From assembly GCA_049603715.1 (NCBI GenBank), contig JBMYSW010000003.1, forward strand, positions 158,142-222,141: 64,000 bases of DNA. Direction: 5' to 3'. This document shows positions 23,636 to 32,617 of this stretch, piece after piece (position 1 is the first letter of the stretch; each line of letters begins with the position of its first letter). The notes beneath the pieces are model-generated. The model was given only the letters and a program-made list of their open reading frames with translations, had not been told where the DNA came from and ran no database searches. This stretch comes from Pontibacterium sp049603715 (lineage in GTDB: Bacteria > Pseudomonadota > Gammaproteobacteria > Pseudomonadales > Balneatricaceae). The position numbers were made by a program, and so were the translations under genes.

Positions 23636-25213
23636 ATGACCGAACAACAACACGCTCTACTGTATTGTAGAATCTCCGATCCTAAGCAAAAGCATGAGGG
23701 TCACGGCCTTGAAAGTCAGGAACACCGAATTCGACAATTCGCTGAACATAACGGCTTTCATGTCGATAGAGTGTTCCATGATGATGTGACTGGCGGTGGT
23801 GATTTTAATAAACGCCCTGCGATGACACAGCTTTTGGATTACCTAAAAAGCAATCAGTCGAGAAATTATGTGGTCATTTTTGACGACATAAAACGCTTCT
23901 CGCGTGATGTTTACTTCTATTGGGGGCTAATCCGTGAGCTGGATAAATATAATGCTCAGCCAATGTCACCAAACTTCGTGTTTGAGAGAACACCGGAAGG
24001 CCGTTTTCAGCAATCCATTACGGTTGCTGCGGGTGAATATGAGCGTGAATCTAACGCAAGGCAAACTCAGCAAAAGACCAAGGCGAGGTTAGAGGCTGGC
24101 TATCATGCCTTTATCGCGCCTGTTGGGTTTAAGTACGTTAAAGACAAATTGCATGGCAAGCTGCTGGTGCGTGATGAGCCTATCGCCTCCATCATTGCTG
24201 AAGCGATGATTGGCTATGCTTCTGGACGTTTTCAATCTGCTCAGGAGATGCGCTACTTCTTAGAAAGTGAACCAGAATTCCCAAAGATGAAAAGTGGTCG
24301 TATTGGAAACAGCAAAGCCAGAGATATTCTGACCAATCCACTTTATGCGGGAATGGTTGAGTACATGCCTTGGGGCGTGACGATGAGAAAGGGCAAGCAT
24401 GAAGGTCTGATCTCTTACAGCACATACTGCCAGATACAAGAAAAGCTGATTGGACGCGCTCAGGCACCGACGCGCAAGGATTTGAATAAGGATTTCCCTT
24501 TGAGAGGGGTAGTCAAATGTGAGTGCGGCAATGCGTTAACTGCCTGCTGGTCAAAAAGCCGCAACGGTAAGCTTCACCCTTATTACCTGTGTCAGAACCG
24601 TAAATGCCAATACAAAGGCAAGTCTCTTCGTCGTGATCTAATTGAAGGTGAATTTGATAAGCTTTTAAAAGGCATCACACCTTCTCATGAAGTGTTTCAA
24701 GCAGGCTATACCGCCTTTAAAAGGCTCTGGGAACATAAGGCGATGTCAGTACAAATTCGCCAGCAAGCACTCTGGGAAGAGTTAGATGCTATCGAAAAAG
24801 AGAGTGAAAATATCGTAGATCGCATAGTGAATACGGCAAACGGAAAAGTCGTGACAGCATACGAGAAAAAGCTCGAACAGCTAGATCAAAAAAAGCTACT
24901 GATTCAGGAGAAAATCGACCAAAGTGGCGCGCCAGTGCGTTCATTTGACGAAATGTATCGAACCGGAATGCGCTTTCTCGAAAACCCTTACAGTTTCTGG
25001 GCTTCAGAGCGATTAGACGAAAAAAGAAATGTCTGTAAGCTACTATTTTCCGATGGGCTGGTATGGGATCGAAAAGGGATGTATCGAACACCTGATTTAT
25101 CTTTGCCTTTCAAGGCTTTAAAGGATATTTCAGATGTAAAATTAGGAATGGTGCCCAGAGGCGGAATCGAACCACCGACACGAGGATTTTCAATCCTCTG
25201 CTCTACCGACTGA
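23636..25213 (+). CDS. Large serine recombinase (integrase of the island)
   Basis: The 525-residue protein has a resolvase domain starting ALLYCRISDPKQ (catalytic Ser in R-I-S), with FDDIKRFSRD later. A recombinase domain follows (NSKARDILTNPLYAGMV), then a zinc ribbon (CECGNALTAC ... YYLCQNRKCQYKG) and a coiled coil. AAAGGAG stands 7 bases before ATG 23636. Such enzymes integrate phages and mobilizable elements in one direction. The final 20 residues are encoded by the antisense strand of tRNA-Phe and look like read-through, so the gene ends exactly at an attachment site. It presumably integrates this island beside the tRNA gene. Confidence 0.9.
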   Translation: MTEQQHALLYCRISDPKQKHEGHGLESQEHRIRQFAEHNGFHVDRVFHDDVTGGGDFNKRPAMTQLLDYLKSNQSRNYVVIFDDIKRFSRDVYFYWGLIRELDKYNAQPMSPNFVFERTPEGRFQQSITVAAGEYERESNARQTQQKTKARLEAGYHAFIAPVGFKYVKDKLHGKLLVRDEPIASIIAEAMIGYASGRFQSAQEMRYFLESEPEFPKMKSGRIGNSKARDILTNPLYAGMVEYMPWGVTMRKGKHEGLISYSTYCQIQEKLIGRAQAPTRKDLNKDFPLRGVVKCECGNALTACWSKSRNGKLHPYYLCQNRKCQYKGKSLRRDLIEGEFDKLLKGITPSHEVFQAGYTAFKRLWEHKAMSVQIRQQALWEELDAIEKESENIVDRIVNTANGKVVTAYEKKLEQLDQKKLLIQEKIDQSGAPVRSFDEMYRTGMRFLENPYSFWASERLDEKRNVCKLLFSDGLVWDRKGMYRTPDLSLPFKALKDISDVKLGMVPRGGIEPPTRGFSILCSTD

Positions 25214-25224
25214 GCTATCTGGGC
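25149..25224 (-). tRNA. tRNA-Phe (GAA)
   Basis: On the minus strand a full cloverleaf reads from GCCCAGA (acceptor) through GCTCAGTCGGTAGAGC (D arm), AGGATTGAAAATCCT (anticodon arm, anticodon GAA) and GGTTCGATTCC (T arm). It ends TCTGGGC-A-CCA with CCA encoded. The length is 76 with CCA. It is intact and is the likely attachment site of the island. The 3' half overlaps the last codons of the serine recombinase on the opposite strand. Confidence 0.97.
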
Positions 25225-25252
25225 AACAAGTTACGTCGTAACGTGGGTGCGT

Positions 25253-25281
25253 ATTTAATAGGGTTTGGCTGGCCATGTCAA
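25253..25281 (-). promoter_or_regulatory. Promoter of tRNA-Phe
   Basis: On the minus strand TTGACA (25276-25281) is followed 17 bases later by TTAAAT (25253-25258). A GC-rich stretch ACGCACCC follows, as in stringently controlled stable-RNA promoters. It lies about 28 bases before the tRNA 5' end. The rest of 25282-25431 shows no gene. Confidence 0.7.
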
Positions 25282-25431
25282 CGAAAAATATTAAAAAAAA
25301 TCAGATATTTAATTGCGAATACAAAGTGGGCAAAAAATCATCCTCTAGTGCTGGCTATTTGGTTAATGAATAGCCAAAAATACCCTTTTTGAATGTTTCA
25401 CACCTGATTGACCGCGAACAAAGGCCCGCAC

Positions 25432-25881
25432 ATGCTTTTTAACTGGCCCCTAAAATGGCTCACAAAACTTTTTACCACTCGCCAAAAGGGCGATCACACA
25501 GCGTCAGTAACAGGCATTGCCGTGATCTGTGCCGATGTGGATTACTCAGCTCATGCGCTGGTAAGCCATTGGCAAAGCGAAGGGGAGTTTGCAGTGGTGG
25601 CGTTTTTGGATGATGAGCCTTGGAGTCATCGTACTTGGATGTTAGGGGCGCAATTGTATTACCCAAGTGAAGTAACTGCGTTAGTCAAAAAGCACGATGT
25701 TAAGGCGCTGGTGTACTTTGAGCAGGGCAAACAGTTGCTTACCGTCAGTGAGTTGGATGGGTTAGCCAAAGAGGGAGTCAGGGTAGTGCCACTGCCTAGC
25801 CCGTCGGGGAATGGGGGAGTGAGCGGCGAAGACTTGGCTGGGCAGTTTTTAGCGGCTTACCAAGGTGCTTCGCCACACTGA
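25432..25881 (+). CDS. Hypothetical protein with nucleotide-sugar-dehydratase-like Rossmann segment
   Basis: The product from ATG 25432 is 149 residues. After a basic N-terminal helix it reads TGIAVICADVDYSAHALVSH, then VVAFLDDEPWSHRTWMLGAQ and an alternating beta-alpha pattern. This resembles the CoA-binding-like domain at the front of CapD/FlaA1-type polysaccharide enzymes, but without their catalytic domain. AAAGG lies 8 bases upstream. ATG 25408 is an alternative start. It is core-like in base composition. Function unknown. Confidence 0.6.
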   Translation: MLFNWPLKWLTKLFTTRQKGDHTASVTGIAVICADVDYSAHALVSHWQSEGEFAVVAFLDDEPWSHRTWMLGAQLYYPSEVTALVKKHDVKALVYFEQGKQLLTVSELDGLAKEGVRVVPLPSPSGNGGVSGEDLAGQFLAAYQGASPH

Positions 25882-25921
25882 GCAGGCAAAAGCTTGCTCC
25901 TAAAGCAATGTGCGTGCGCGT

Positions 25922-26194
25922 TTACTTAGACGGTGGAACGTAACCGTCGGCTTGGGCGTAATCGTCGCCAGCCATAAACTTTTCCATTTCTTCTTGTAGG
26001 AAGGTACGGCTCGCAGGGTCCATCAGGCTTAGGTGCTTTTCGTTGATTAGCAATGTTTGGTGCGCTGTCCACGCTTCCCATGCCTTTTTGGAGATGTTGT
26101 CAAAAATATCTTGGCCTTTGGCACCTGGGTAAGGCGGACGATCGAGGCCTTCTAGCTCTTCTTTATATTTGCGGCAAAATACAGTGCGGCTCAT
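25922..26194 (-). CDS. yggX: Probable Fe(2+)-trafficking protein YggX
   Basis: From ATG 26194 the 90-residue product begins SRTVFCRKYKEELEGLDRPP, the conserved YggX N-terminus with a single reactive Cys. Its C-terminus is MAGDDYAQADGYVPPSK. YggX protects iron-sulfur clusters and limits oxidative damage. It sits directly after mutY, the same partnership as in E. coli. MutY itself carries a [4Fe-4S] cluster. The upstream in-frame ATG at 26224 would lie inside mutY's stop region and is not preferred. Confidence 0.93.
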   Translation of the reverse strand: MSRTVFCRKYKEELEGLDRPPYPGAKGQDIFDNISKKAWEAWTAHQTLLINEKHLSLMDPASRTFLQEEMEKFMAGDDYAQADGYVPPSK

Positions 26195-26213
26195 TTGGTG
26201 TTCTCCAACAGGG

Positions 26214-27311
26214 TTAAGATCCACATAATAACTTTTTTACGGGCGCAGCTAAACCAACCGCCGCCGGTGACTGGGGGTTAAACCACATAGTTTCTTGGTC
26301 GTCCATGATCTGCTCGGTGTTTAGGCTGTTTAGCGACAGCACCACGGGGGTTATGTCTAGGTGGAAGTGGCTAAAGGTATGACGCAAAGGCTCACGTACT
26401 TCCATGGCCTCCATATCCACCTCAAAGCCCAGTGTGGCCTTTGTGTCTCGTAAGTCTGGTACTTCTGGCAAACTCCATAAGCCACCCCAGAGGCCCACAG
26501 GCGGGCGCTGGTACAGTAAAATTTCGCCCGCTGTATTTTGTATCATCAGCATATAGGTTTGCTTAACCGGCTGAACTTTTTTGGGTTTAGGCGCGGGTAA
26601 CGACGCCACTTGGTCGGTGTGTAGGGCGACACAGCCAGAGTTGACGGGGCAATCGCCACAACGGGGTTTGCTGCGAGTACACAGTGTCGCGCCCATATCC
26701 ATCATGGCTTGGGTATAGTCGCCCACGCGCTCGTGCGGGGTATTGTCTTCGGCTAACTGCCACAACTGTTTTTGTACATCGGCTTTGCCCGACCAGCCTT
26801 GCACGCCATAGTAGCGCGCCAATACGCGTTTAACGTTGCCATCTAAAATGGCAGCGCGTTGCCCCAGCGCGATCGAGGCGATCGCCCCTGCAGTGGAGCG
26901 GCCAATGCCGGGCAGCTCTTCAAGCAGTTCTACACTGGCCGGAAACTCGCCTGCATATTGCTCACTCACTTGCTGGGCTGCTTTGTGTAAATTGCGGGCA
27001 CGAGCGTAATAGCCTAGCCCCGTCCACAAGTGCAGTACTTCGTCTTGAGGTGCTTTGGCAAGGTCATGAACCGTCGGAAACGCCTCAATAAACCGCTGAA
27101 AGTAAGGGATTACGGTTTTAACTTGGGTCTGCTGCAACATGATTTCGGACACCCACGTAAAGTAGGCGGTTTTGTCCGCTTGCCACGGTAGGTCGTGGCG
27201 GCCGTGTTGGTCAAACCAAGTGAGCACCGAGTGGTAAAACTCGCGGCCCGATAAAGGAGAAACGGCCGCAGAAGCGGCCGTTGTAAGTGTCATCTGCGTG
27301 GGTTGGCTCAT
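26214..27311 (-). CDS. mutY: A/G-specific adenine DNA glycosylase MutY
   Basis: The 365-residue enzyme removes adenine mispaired with 8-oxoguanine. The HhH-GPD fold is clear: EIMLQQTQV with the catalytic Glu, the helix-hairpin-helix ELLEELPGIGRSTAGAIAS, and ILDGNVKRVLARY with the catalytic Asp. The cluster motif CTRSKPRCGDCPVNSGC has spacing C-x6-C-x2-C-x5-C. A C-terminal NUDIX-like domain follows (GEILLYQRPPVGLWGGLWSL). Start ATG 27311 overlaps the end of the AsmA-like gene by 4 bp, so the two are co-transcribed with yggX. Confidence 0.97.
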   Translation of the reverse strand: MSQPTQMTLTTAASAAVSPLSGREFYHSVLTWFDQHGRHDLPWQADKTAYFTWVSEIMLQQTQVKTVIPYFQRFIEAFPTVHDLAKAPQDEVLHLWTGLGYYARARNLHKAAQQVSEQYAGEFPASVELLEELPGIGRSTAGAIASIALGQRAAILDGNVKRVLARYYGVQGWSGKADVQKQLWQLAEDNTPHERVGDYTQAMMDMGATLCTRSKPRCGDCPVNSGCVALHTDQVASLPAPKPKKVQPVKQTYMLMIQNTAGEILLYQRPPVGLWGGLWSLPEVPDLRDTKATLGFEVDMEAMEVREPLRHTFSHFHLDITPVVLSLNSLNTEQIMDDQETMWFNPQSPAAVGLAAPVKKLLCGS

Positions 27312-29551
27312 CGCCCAAATAAACCTTTTAGTGCGTCTTTTGCTTTGTCTTCTAGCTTGGCTTTTTCTTCTGCCAGCTTGGCATCTGCTTCGGCTTTGGC
27401 CTTCGCTTTTTGTGCCTCTAGTTTCGCTTTGGCTTCGGCCTCTGCGGCTTTTGCTTTAGCTTCTAGCTTGGCTTTAGCAGCATCGGCTTTGGCCTGAAAC
27501 TGTGCTTTAAAGCCACTCATGTCCGGCTTACAAAGTGACAGCGGCGGCGTATCAAAATTACCCTTACACACCACCGGCCATTCAACGCCTTCAATAAAGT
27601 CGGCCACGCCACAGCTTTCGTTGAGTAGGTCTTTCTCTAGTACCAAGGCAACGCGGTAGTCTAACCCTTGTTGCGGTAGGTCGATGTTGCCCTTGCCTGA
27701 AAGAGTCATAGCGTCTAATAGCGCTTTTAGATCATTATTTTGAACCACGCCGTTCACAATTTTGGTACTTAAGCTCACATTGGCGAAAGGCGTCATTGGG
27801 TCTACTGGGTCTGGGTTGATCCCCAAGGACGACACAGTGTTAATGCCTTTACACACCGTATGCAGCATATCGATGCCTTGGATGTAACCGTCGCTAAAGC
27901 TCGCACTAGCCGTACCCGATACCGAATGCACCCAGTCGTAAATCGACTGGCCTTGTAGTGTTAAGTTGGCTTGGGTTGCAGCGGTGCCGGTCAGCACCTT
28001 GGTGTCTGCAACGGCCTCAAGCGCTTGCCCCACTTGCAAACCGTTTAGCTGGGTTTGCAACGCCATTTTTAACGGCGCTTTGGTGGCATTCACTTGAGCT
28101 TTGGCTGCGAGGGTACCGTCAAAGGCTTTGGCTGTTAGGTTTTGAAGGTTAACTTGGCCCTTGTTGGCGGTCACCGCTAACACGATATCGCTCACTGTCA
28201 TTTTTTGAATGATCAGCTGGCCAAGGTCAAAGGCCACATCTAGGTTTAACCCTTGCAATGGCTCTAATGGAATTAGCTCATCTTTTGAGTAAGGCTCGCT
28301 CGATGCGGGGGCAGCGGCAACTGGCTCCGCCGCTTCGCTTGCAGGCGGCAAGTAACGATCGGCGTTAATCGCATCACCGGCGATACGTGCCGAAATACGA
28401 CCCGATTCGATGCCGTAGCCCGCCGTTCCTTTAAACAGGGTGTCGTCGAGTTTTAGTGCCAAGTCAGACACCTTCACCTGTTGGCTGGTGGCATTAATTT
28501 GGGCGCTTAGGCCGATCTTTTTCAGTACATCAGGGTCGCTAGTTTCTATCGCGGCTTGGCCAATAGACTCTAGCAGTGGGTTCAGTGCAAACTCGGCGAT
28601 ATTAAGCGTGGCCGCCACTTGTGGGTCGGCAAAGTTATTCACCGTTGCTTCGCCCGATACCACAAGGTTGGCGAGCTTAATAAGCAGGGCTTTTAAGCTA
28701 AGAGACTGGTTCGCTAAGTCGACCTGAATATCACTGCCTACTTCGAGGCTGTAGGTTTGGTTTTGCGTCAAGCTACCCGTTGCCGACACTTTTAGTAATA
28801 GGTCGTTTAGAGTTAAAACCTGAGTGGCATCGGCATAGCCAAGCTGTGTAGTCAGGCTCAGTGGCGCTTCGATGGCCGGTGTGGTTGCGCCACCTTCAAA
28901 TTGCTTAAGCACCATCGACAAGCTCACGTCAGTCAGCGCGTTTAGGGCGATTTCACCGGTTTCGAGGTTTAACGCAGACACTAGCGCACGCATTTGGCTT
29001 ACGCGGTCTTCGTAAGCAATGTTAGCGTCTACCAAAGCGACTTTTTCGATATTGATGGCCAAAGGCAGACCTTCGCTGGTGCTGCCATCGCTGCCATTAC
29101 GGGTGTCGCTGGTTTCGTCAGCGGCTGCTTCAGTGGTAGTGGTGGCTTCTGCGCTGTTTGTACTCGGCGGTGTCCAGTTATTCTCGGTTGCGCTTTGTTG
29201 CACCAAGTTAATTGCTAAGCCGTGTACCTCCACGCTTTGCATTTGTACCTGGCCCGAAAACAACGCCGGAATGTTGACCGATACTCTGGCTTCATCAAGG
29301 CTGGCCAAAGGTGCGCTGCCCACAAATTTAACGTCGACGTCTTCAAGACTCAGACCCAGCCACGGAAAAACAGACCAACCAATATCACCGTTAATATCCA
29401 ACTCGACTGCGGCTTGCTCGCGCGCAAGGGTTTGGATTTGTGGTTTATAGGCATTGGGGTCAAAGAACAGCGTTAGGGCAAGAGCAGCTAAAACAACCAA
29501 GCCCACACAAGCGGCGACGAGCCCCAAGAGCAGTTTAAATGCGGCTTTCAC
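27308..29551 (-). CDS. AsmA family protein
   Basis: The 747-residue protein has an N-terminal membrane helix (LVAACVGLVVLAALALTLFF) followed by the AsmA signature DPNAYKPQIQTLA and INGDIGWSVFPWLGLSL. A long periplasmic beta-rich region follows. A C-terminal domain contains NGVVQNNDLKALLDAMTLSG, and the end is an Ala/Lys/Glu-rich tail of about 70 residues. AsmA-like proteins are repeated-groove lipid carriers or regulators of outer-membrane assembly. It is upstream of, and overlaps, mutY. Confidence 0.9.
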   Translation of the reverse strand: MKAAFKLLLGLVAACVGLVVLAALALTLFFDPNAYKPQIQTLAREQAAVELDINGDIGWSVFPWLGLSLEDVDVKFVGSAPLASLDEARVSVNIPALFSGQVQMQSVEVHGLAINLVQQSATENNWTPPSTNSAEATTTTEAAADETSDTRNGSDGSTSEGLPLAINIEKVALVDANIAYEDRVSQMRALVSALNLETGEIALNALTDVSLSMVLKQFEGGATTPAIEAPLSLTTQLGYADATQVLTLNDLLLKVSATGSLTQNQTYSLEVGSDIQVDLANQSLSLKALLIKLANLVVSGEATVNNFADPQVAATLNIAEFALNPLLESIGQAAIETSDPDVLKKIGLSAQINATSQQVKVSDLALKLDDTLFKGTAGYGIESGRISARIAGDAINADRYLPPASEAAEPVAAAPASSEPYSKDELIPLEPLQGLNLDVAFDLGQLIIQKMTVSDIVLAVTANKGQVNLQNLTAKAFDGTLAAKAQVNATKAPLKMALQTQLNGLQVGQALEAVADTKVLTGTAATQANLTLQGQSIYDWVHSVSGTASASFSDGYIQGIDMLHTVCKGINTVSSLGINPDPVDPMTPFANVSLSTKIVNGVVQNNDLKALLDAMTLSGKGNIDLPQQGLDYRVALVLEKDLLNESCGVADFIEGVEWPVVCKGNFDTPPLSLCKPDMSGFKAQFQAKADAAKAKLEAKAKAAEAEAKAKLEAQKAKAKAEADAKLAEEKAKLEDKAKDALKGLFGR

Positions 29552-29636
29552 GGTCTATCTCCATGGCCAGAAGGCATTAATAAAATTATTAGACCATTAA
29601 AACCTGATGAACTCAGCATTACCACTCGTTTGGTAG

Positions 29637-29642
29637 TATAAT
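29637..29642 (+). promoter_or_regulatory. -10 box of the hisBHAF promoter
   Basis: TATAAT lies 30 bp before the hisB ATG in the 121-bp gap between the divergent AsmA-like and his genes. The -35 region is poor (near 29614-29619). A CTCGGAG ribosome binding site follows at about 29660-29666. Confidence 0.5.
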
Positions 29643-29672
29643 GGCACCTTTTGGTTAACCTCGGAGAATATC

Positions 29673-30266
29673 ATGGCGCAACGTCAGGCCACGGTTACTC
29701 GTAATACGCTAGAAACTCAGATTACTGTGTCTGTAAACTTGGATGGTACCGGTGTGTACAACGTTGATACCGGCGTACCTTTTCTTGAGCACATGATGGA
29801 GCAAATTGCCCGTCACGGTCTGATCGACCTTGATATTCAAGCCAAAGGCGACCTTCATATCGACGACCACCACACCGTCGAAGACATTGGTATCACCCTT
29901 GGCCAAGCGTTTAAACAAGCGGTTGGCGACAAGAAAGGCATTATTCGTTACGGCCACTCTTACGTGCCACTAGACGAAGCACTTTCACGTGTTGTTATCG
30001 ACTTCTCGGGCCGTGCTGGCTTAAGCATGAACGTAGAATTTACCCGCGCGAGCATTGGCCGCCTAGACACTCAGTTGTTCTGGGAGTTTTTCCAAGGCTT
30101 TGTAAACCATGCGGGCGTTACGCTTCACATTGATAACATCAAAGGCTTTAACGCCCACCACCAAGCCGAAACCATCTTTAAGGCCTTTGGTCGCGCACTG
30201 CGTATGGCCCTTGAGTATGATCAACGCGCACTCGACATGATGCCATCGACCAAAGGATGCCTATAA
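29673..30266 (+). CDS. hisB: Imidazoleglycerol-phosphate dehydratase HisB (monofunctional)
   Basis: The 197-residue enzyme catalyses the sixth step of histidine synthesis. Manganese-binding signatures are visible: FLEHMMEQIARHG, DIDDHHTVEDIGI-like (HIDDHHTVEDIGITLG), FVNHAGVTLHI and FNAHHQAETIFKAFGRAL. The phosphatase half found in the enterobacterial fused HisB is absent. It begins a hisB-hisH-hisA-hisF cluster with a 3-bp gap to hisH. Confidence 0.97.
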   Translation: MAQRQATVTRNTLETQITVSVNLDGTGVYNVDTGVPFLEHMMEQIARHGLIDLDIQAKGDLHIDDHHTVEDIGITLGQAFKQAVGDKKGIIRYGHSYVPLDEALSRVVIDFSGRAGLSMNVEFTRASIGRLDTQLFWEFFQGFVNHAGVTLHIDNIKGFNAHHQAETIFKAFGRALRMALEYDQRALDMMPSTKGCL

Positions 30267-30269
30267 CAC

Positions 30270-30911
30270 ATGAGCCGTATTGCTGTTATCGATTATGGTA
30301 TGGGCAACCTGCACTCGGTGGCAAAAGCCCTTGAGCATGTTGCACCTGACGCTGATGTGGTCGTCACAGGCGACGCCAAAACCATCGCCGAGTCTGACCG
30401 TGTTTTGCTACCGGGTGTTGGCGCAATTCGCGACTGTATCGCTGAAATTCGCCGCGCTAAAGTGGACGAAGTTGTAAGCGAAGCCATTGCTTCGGGCAAG
30501 CCATTTTTGGGCATTTGCGTGGGCTTTCAGGCGTTGCTTAACCACTCAGAAGAAAACCAAGGCGTTGACTGCCTTGCGCACTTTGATGGCGAAGTTAAAT
30601 TCTTTGGCGACGACCTACGCGAAGACAGCGAACGCTTAAAAGTGCCGCACATGGGCTGGAACCAAGTCACTCAAACCCTTGACCACCCTATGTGGCAAGG
30701 CATTGAGCAAGACAGCCGTTTTTACTTTGTACACAGCTACTACGCCAAACTTGCCAACCAAGACTTGATAGCCGGTCGCTGTCAGTACGGTTTGGAGTTT
30801 GACGTCGCCCTTGCCAAAGACAACGTATTTGCAGTGCAATTTCACCCTGAAAAAAGCCAACATGCTGGCCTAACACTGCTTAAAAACTTTATGCACTGGA
30901 GCGGCCAATAA
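30270..30911 (+). CDS. hisH: Imidazole glycerol phosphate synthase glutaminase subunit HisH
   Basis: The 213-residue class I glutamine amidotransferase supplies ammonia to HisF. The nucleophile is in FLGICVGFQALL, and the His and Glu of the triad are in FAVQFHPEKSQ. The N-terminus IAVIDYGMGNLHSV is typical. It is co-transcribed with hisB. Confidence 0.97.
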   Translation: MSRIAVIDYGMGNLHSVAKALEHVAPDADVVVTGDAKTIAESDRVLLPGVGAIRDCIAEIRRAKVDEVVSEAIASGKPFLGICVGFQALLNHSEENQGVDCLAHFDGEVKFFGDDLREDSERLKVPHMGWNQVTQTLDHPMWQGIEQDSRFYFVHSYYAKLANQDLIAGRCQYGLEFDVALAKDNVFAVQFHPEKSQHAGLTLLKNFMHWSGQ

Positions 30912-31002
30912 GCCTCTTAATGTGCCGTACTTAGCGCCGAGACCTACCAACTCAAGGCGCTAAGTCTCCTGCTAACTTTTTGAATGTTTGGACTGCTTTA
31001 CC

Positions 31003-31743
31003 ATGCTAATTATTCCCGCTATTGATCTTAAAGACGGTGCTTGTGTACGCCTACGTCAGGGCCGTATGGATGATTCTACGGTGTTTTCAGACAACCCAGT
31101 TGAAATGGCAAGCCAATGGGTAAACGCTGGCTGCCGCCGTTTGCACTTGGTTGACCTAAACGGTGCCTTTGCAGGCAAGCCAGTTAACGGCGAAATTGTG
31201 ACTGAAATCGCCAAGGCTTACCCAAAACTGCCGATCCAAATTGGCGGTGGTATCCGTTCTCCTGAAATCATTGAAGCCTACCTAAGCGCGGGTGTGGAAT
31301 ACGTGATTATTGGCACCAAAGCGGTTAAAGAGCCTGAGTTTGTTAGCCAAATGTGCAAAGACTTTAAAGGCCACATCATTGTTGGCCTAGACGCTCAAGA
31401 CGGCTACGTTGCCATTGATGGCTGGGCAGAAGTGACTGACGTTAAAGCGGTCGACTTGGCTAAGCAGTTCCGCAACGACGGCGTTGAGTCCATTGTTTAC
31501 ACTGACATTAGCCGCGACGGCATGATGCAAGGTGTAAACGTTGAAGCCACGGTTAACCTTGCAAAAGAAGCGGGTATTCCTGTGATCGCATCGGGCGGCG
31601 TAACCGATATCGAAGATATTCGTCGCCTATCAATGGTCGCTAAAGACGGCATTCTAGGTGCCATTACTGGCCGCGCAATTTACGAAGGCACCCTAAACGT
31701 TGCCGAAGCGCAAACCCTGGCTGACGAACTGACCAACGCATAA
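31003..31743 (+). CDS. hisA: Phosphoribosylformimino-5-aminoimidazole carboxamide ribotide isomerase HisA
   Basis: The 246-residue TIM-barrel isomerase starts M-L-I-I-P-A-I-D-L-K-D-G, with the catalytic Asp8. It carries the second Asp in VYTDISRDGMMQG and phosphate loops QIGGGIRS and ASGGV. ATG 31003 is chosen because the family begins there. The in-frame codon at 30988 would add five residues. It is 13 bp from hisF. Confidence 0.96.
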   Translation: MLIIPAIDLKDGACVRLRQGRMDDSTVFSDNPVEMASQWVNAGCRRLHLVDLNGAFAGKPVNGEIVTEIAKAYPKLPIQIGGGIRSPEIIEAYLSAGVEYVIIGTKAVKEPEFVSQMCKDFKGHIIVGLDAQDGYVAIDGWAEVTDVKAVDLAKQFRNDGVESIVYTDISRDGMMQGVNVEATVNLAKEAGIPVIASGGVTDIEDIRRLSMVAKDGILGAITGRAIYEGTLNVAEAQTLADELTNA

Positions 31744-31756
31744 AGAAGACACTGTT

Positions 31757-32530
31757 ATGGCATTAGCAAAACGCATTATCCCTTGCTTAGATGTAGAAAA
31801 CGGCCGTGTAGTAAAAGGCGTTAAGTTTTTAGATATTCGCGACGCTGGCGACCCAGTTGAAGTGGCTCGCCGTTACGACGAGCAAGGTGCCGACGAAATT
31901 ACCTTTTTGGATATTACGGCAACGCACGAAGGCCGCGATACCATGGTTCACACCGTTGAAAAAATGGCTTCTCAGGTCTTTATCCCGCTAACCGTTGGCG
32001 GCGGTATTCGCACCTGTGAAGACATTCGCATTATGCTGAATGCCGGTGCCGATAAGGTTTCTATTAACAGCGCAGCGGTGTTTAACCCTGAGTTTGTTAA
32101 AGAGGCTGCAGAGCGCTTTGGCTCACAATGCATCGTTGTAGCCATTGACGCTAAAAAAGTCAGTGGTGAAGGCGAAGAAGACCGCTGGGAGATCTTTACC
32201 CACGGTGGCCGCAAGCCAACGGGCATTGATGCCGTTGAGTGGGCTAAAAAAATGGTCGACTTGGGTGCGGGCGAAATTTTGCTAACCTCAATGGACCAAG
32301 ACGGCGTGAAAAACGGTTACGACCTTGGTGTCACGCGCGCTATCAGCGAAGCCGTGCACGTACCTGTGATTGCATCAGGCGGCGTAGGTAACCTCGACCA
32401 CTTGGTCGAAGGCTGCATTGAAGGGAAGGCAGACGCGGTATTGGCGGCGTCCATCTTCCACTTTAACGAATATACCATTCCTGAGGCGAAAGCCTACATG
32501 AAGGAAAAGGGTATTGAGGTTCGCTTGTAA
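31757..32530 (+). CDS. hisF: Imidazole glycerol phosphate synthase cyclase subunit HisF
   Basis: The 257-residue TIM barrel joins ammonia from HisH to PRFAR, giving imidazole glycerol phosphate and AICAR. It begins AKRIIPCLDVENGRVVKG with catalytic Asp11. It has the paired Asp in LLTSMDQDGVKNG and phosphate loops GGGIRT and ASGGVG. It ends the four-gene cluster. hisG, D, C, I and E are not in the window. Confidence 0.97.
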   Translation: MALAKRIIPCLDVENGRVVKGVKFLDIRDAGDPVEVARRYDEQGADEITFLDITATHEGRDTMVHTVEKMASQVFIPLTVGGGIRTCEDIRIMLNAGADKVSINSAAVFNPEFVKEAAERFGSQCIVVAIDAKKVSGEGEEDRWEIFTHGGRKPTGIDAVEWAKKMVDLGAGEILLTSMDQDGVKNGYDLGVTRAISEAVHVPVIASGGVGNLDHLVEGCIEGKADAVLAASIFHFNEYTIPEAKAYMKEKGIEVRL

Positions 32531-32580
32531 GGCTAACTTCCGACGAAAGCAGCCAAAAGAGCAGAAAAAAATGAGAGATA

Positions 32581-32608
32581 AAGCGAGCCCTCGGGCTCGC
32601 TTTTTTTT
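32581..32608 (+). terminator. Terminator of the his cluster
   Basis: GCGAGCCC and GGGCTCGC pair around TC, followed by eight T residues, 50 bp after hisF. It lies between the convergent hisF and GGDEF-EAL genes. Confidence 0.9.
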
Positions 32609-32617
32609 GCGTTATTC

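Larger units (their letters stand above)
16957..25213 (+). mobile_element. Mobilization/integration module of an integrative mobilizable element at tRNA-Phe
   Basis: Coupling protein, MobC, relaxase and large serine recombinase all read toward the 3' end of tRNA-Phe, where the recombinase gene terminates. There are no VirB-type channel genes. The island's right end is therefore at about 25150-25213. The left end was not located: serine recombinases leave only a very short core, and no long copy of the tRNA end is visible near positions 1-1500. The cargo 159-16757 (NYN, ArdA, ABC-3C, STAND) probably belongs to the same island, or to elements nested in it. Confidence 0.65.

Noticed and set aside
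27303..29476. Several plus-strand frames opposite the AsmA-like gene
   Set aside because: They are antisense shadows of a well-supported gene.
29983..29991. parS site (TTTCACGTG)
   Set aside because: Only half of the 16-bp consensus matches, and it lies inside hisB, so it is not called.
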